A stretch of 64,000 bases of DNA. Origin: Amoebophrya sp. A120 (taxonomy: Eukaryota > Sar > Dinophyceae > Syndiniales > Amoebophryaceae). The stretch spans positions 1,550,001 to 1,614,000 of the forward strand of contig CAJINV010000008.1 in assembly GCA_905178155.1 (NCBI GenBank), given 5' to 3'. The notes beneath the pieces are model-generated. The model was given only the letters and a program-made list of their open reading frames with translations, was not told where the DNA came from and made no database searches. Position 1 is the stretch's first letter, and each line of letters begins with the position of its first letter. Below are positions 61,401-64,000 of the stretch, in pieces. The position numbers and the translations under genes were made by a program.

Positions 61401-64000
61401 GCATGTCGAGGGAGAAAACGGACCCGCTGCGCGAGCAGGTCGAAGCAGCAGCGGGACAGGTCGACTGGGTGACGGCGGCAGCCGACGCGCTACGGGCTTC
61501 GGCGCTACCGGAGGGGTGTGAGGTTCTAGCGGAACCCGGGGCATCAGGCTGCCGGCCCCGGGCAAGCTGCCCGGTTTTCAATTGGTTTGAAAGAGCATTA
61601 ATGTAAAAGCGGAAGGGGGGCCAAACAAATGCGCCAAAATGCCGGCGCGAATGGCCAGGGGGAAGGCGTGACACATTGCCCAAACAGACAGGGGGCGAAC
61701 GCAGCCGGTGGCTGCGGCCGCGCGAGGGCAACCGGGGCCGACTGCCTGCGGGCCCATCGCGCCCAAGGCTTCTGCGCCCGGTCACGAAACGGAAACAGGA
61801 CCCGGCAACAAAATGTGGCAAACCAAGACCCCCAAGGGGTCTGCGAAACATATGCAACACAGCGGGGCGACGCTGGCAAAGCACCAAACGGAAGCCCCCG
61901 GCAAAAAAATCCCACAAAGAATCAGGACAAGACACGGCAGGGGCCGCAAGGGCTGCGCCGCAAAAACCCACCCAACAAAAACGGCGCCCAAAAACAAAAG
62001 CCCCGGGCCGCCCCGGTTTTTGTGCAGCCCACGCCCAAAACACTGCGAGTTTTCTGGCTTCTCCAGTTTGGGTTTCCACTGTGATTATTGTGTTAATTTG
62101 TGGTTTAAATTTTGTTTATTTTGTGTTTTAATTTTGCATTAAAATTTGCATTAATTTGTTGGGGGTGCGAAATCCCTAAGGATTCGCCTAGTTTTCAAAT
62201 TAGTGCAACTTTTATTGCAAATTTTATTGCAAAGATTATTGCAAAAATTATTGCAGAGGTCGGGCCGCGGGATTTTGCGAAAAACGTTGCAAGTCCTGCC
62301 GCCTCCTCTGCAAAAACCCTCGACCCCTTCTGACCCACAAGAGCCCCGCTACCAAGCAAGGGCCGCAGGTTGGGCCGGGGTCGGCTTCCCGGTACCGGCG
62401 GGCGACACCCTGCCCCCCTTGGGGCCCCTTAGGAAAAAACAAGGCAAAACCCAGGCCCCGGGCCGAGAAACACGACCACGAAAGCGCCACCCGAGAAGCA
62501 ACCCGGCGAAACCCGTCCCCGGCGGCAAGCCGGGCGATTTCGGCAAGGCAAATGGCAGGCCTGCGCCCTCGCGGCGGACCCAGAAGCCAAATGCGGCACC
62601 CGTTGGCCTAGGGAACAAAAGGACAGGGCCTCCGGGCTCCATTAGTTTCCCCCCCGGGGGCAACGCGCGGCGCCCTTCGGGATTTCCGAAAAGCAAACCC
62701 CTTCCCAATCAATAAACAAAGCCAATGGGACGAAACCCGGCGCAACTTTTTTATTAGTGCTTTTTTACGCTGATTTTATTGGCCCGAATTTGCCCGGGGC
62801 TGGCTGGCTGAGGGGCACTCCCGCAGCACGGCCTGAGCACAGTACACGCCGCAAAAGAAGCCGGGAGGCTAACGGTCCGCACAACCGGAACGACGGACGA
62901 GGAGTTGCGACAACTCACCACAGCGGCAGACGTCTCGCTGTACACGGACGGTTCAGTCAAGGACTTCCAATGTGCCGCGGCCGTAGTCGAAGACGCGTGG
63001 GACAGGTACAGAGAATACGGCTGGGCAACAACGTCCTACGGGGACTCGTTCGACGCGGAGCGAGCAGCTCTGCTGGGGGCCCTGGCCACCATAGCAGAGA
63101 GACCGGCAGGGGAAGTCCGCACAGCGGTCGTGGTCACAGACTCGCAGTCCAATCTCGAGGCGCTCCAAAACCCAAGAATTCGGGACGGCAGTGACCTGCT
63201 GCTCTACGAAACGCTACGGGATGCCCTGGAGAAACTAGGACCCGCGGGACACCTGTCGCTGGTGTTCACAAAGTCGCACAGGAAGGTCGTAGACGGCAAC
63301 GAGGTCGCGGACAAGCTCGCGACCATGGCCAGGGAGCAAACCGACTACACCGAAGTCGGTGCGAGGGTCACGCACAGACAAGCCAAGCGGGAGGTCGCGA
63401 GGTCCCTGCGGCAGCAAAAAAAGAAGGAGCTGCAGGACAAGGGAAAACAGACAGGAGGGTCCAAGACCCACCTGCATGACACTCCGCCAGGTGTCCAACT
63501 TCGCAGCCAACCCGGTCGACAGCGTGGCACACGCGACGAGGGCGGACGAAGTCGCCTACAACGCGGCAAGGATGGGCCTGCTGGTTTCGGACATAACCGG
63601 CAGAGACTACGCCTGCCCGTTTTGTCAAGGGCGGACACAGAACCCACCGGCAGCAACGACGGCGCACTTGGTACAGGAGTGCCCGGCCCTGCAACACCTC
63701 CGGGCGGTAGACCCGTCCAACCCGGGCGAATTCCGGTCCGCGGCGCTGCAGGAGGACCCGTTTTGGGGCATCGAGTTCATCAGGTTGTTGCGGCGCGCGC
63801 TACAGCCGGGTGGGGAGCTCGATGACGATGCAGACTGGGACAGCGACACCGAGGACGAGACGCAGCAACACAATGCCGGGGCCGAACTTTTCAGCGCAAA
63901 CAAAGCGCCACCAGGACTCCACCCACCGCTTTCTCCCCCCCAAACACACTACCACGGGCGCGGGGTTGTGGAGGGGGCGTGGGGGGGTCCTGACCGGTAT
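55468..64000 (+). CDS. LINE polyprotein: APE endonuclease, reverse transcriptase, RNase H, zinc knuckle (partial, interrupted)
   Basis: The frame starts at ATG 55468 and runs off the window. Segments are 55468-59564, 60187-61543 and 62818 onward; two insertions lie between. Near residues 608-670 is a Cys/His cluster. The endonuclease follows with QWNCQS (about 732), FLQEHW (766), WDVNGHS (879) and SDHSAL (959), the N, E, DxN and SDH motifs of the APE fold. RT begins with GGPDGLKGPQFKNL and continues after the first insertion with SSYRPVALTPILAKLLERC, LIDLETAFDRV, GVPQGTAIGPTVF and YMDD at 60800. RNase H has SLYTDGS, ERAALLGAL, VVTDSQSNLEAL and GNEVADKLA. Between about 63414 and 63470 the frame shifts by +1. 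The new frame carries the knuckle CPFCQ-(11)-HLVQEC and stays open to 64000. Two hydrophobic helices lie near residues 233-256 and 295-317. The order is that of I/R1-like LINEs. Confidence 0.88.
59565..60178 (+). mobile_element. Large introner-like element inside the reverse transcriptase (614 bp)
   Basis: CGCGGTTT is present at 59557-59564 and 60179-60186. The ends carry imperfect TIRs (GAGAGCCAGCCCCGGCG at left; CGCCGGGGGCGGCTCTC at right). A second inner inverted pair is TTCCCGCTATTTTT / AAAAATAGCGGGAA (59601-60133). Removing the element plus one repeat joins KKFLRG to FFSDCVNTGG in frame, completing RT block 1. No GT-AG register exists. Confidence 0.85.
59938..60098. repeat. Minisatellite of GACAGGAAAATA units
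   Basis: A run of roughly a dozen imperfect 12-bp units (GACAGGAAAATA, GACAGAAAAATA, TTAGACAGGAAA variants) lies inside the 59565-60178 element. Confidence 0.85.
61544..62811 (+). mobile_element. Large introner-like element between reverse transcriptase and RNase H (1,268 bp)
   Basis: GGGGCA is present at 61538-61543 and 62812-62817. TIRs: TCAGGCTGCCGGCCCCGGGC at left and GCCCGGGGCTGGCTGGCTGA at right. Removal joins LAEPGA to LPQHGLSTVHAAKEAG, and the frame then runs straight into RNase H. The interior is GC-rich at both ends with an AT-rich middle (62080-62260, repeated ATTGCAAA). It has no recognised gene. Confidence 0.85.

Overview
This window is nuclear DNA from a eukaryote. All genes I can support lie on the + strand, and most are cut by introns. 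Proteins recognised by reading reconstructed exons are a polycystin-type cation channel, a probable mitochondrial ribosomal protein mL49, a DYRK kinase, a triose-phosphate/nucleotide-sugar type transporter, an SFT2 vesicle protein and a giant secreted lectin-like protein. The intron style (inverted-repeat introns without GT-AG ends, beside ordinary GT-AG introns) fits what is known of introner-rich protists, above all the parasitic dinoflagellate Amoebophrya and its relatives. Euglenozoa, which have 'nonconventional' introns, are an alternative. The assignment is an inference; no rRNA or spliced-leader sequence was found to test it.

Layout. 1-2117: repeats and GC-rich non-coding DNA. 2238-3797: unknown membrane-anchored protein. 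5394-13196: polycystin-like channel, 980 aa from about 19 exons. 14547-16225: mL49-like protein. 16852-22589: DYRK kinase with long tails. 24585-28381: DMT/TPT transporter. 29354-30147: SFT2. 31769-48810: a 3,913-residue secreted protein with Cys-rich repeats, PAN-like, WSC and C-type lectin modules and six copies of an unfamiliar GGGC domain. 48811-52742: non-coding, including an AT-rich island that carries a GC-rich insertion. 52743-64000: a hypothetical ORF, then a LINE retrotransposon (APE endonuclease, reverse transcriptase, RNase H, zinc knuckle) running off the right edge.

The central observation is a system of introners. At least 41 small elements (108-386 bp) and three large ones (0.6-1.3 kb) interrupt reading frames. 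Nearly all small ones begin TAT and end ATA, carry terminal inverted repeats (TIRs), and are flanked by a 5-bp target-site duplication (TSD). Removing the element plus one TSD copy restores the frame in every case and rebuilds known motifs, such as an EF-hand loop, TPT helices and C-type lectin folds. The ends do not offer GT-AG, so these are either introns removed by a structure- or repeat-guided route, or DNA removed precisely from the genome. The elements fall into at least six multi-copy families plus singletons. Most families share an internal 10-mer, TTTGTNATGC, in both orientations. About 14 ordinary GT-AG introns sit beside them. Two large elements of a second type interrupt the LINE itself, inside its reverse transcriptase and before its RNase H.
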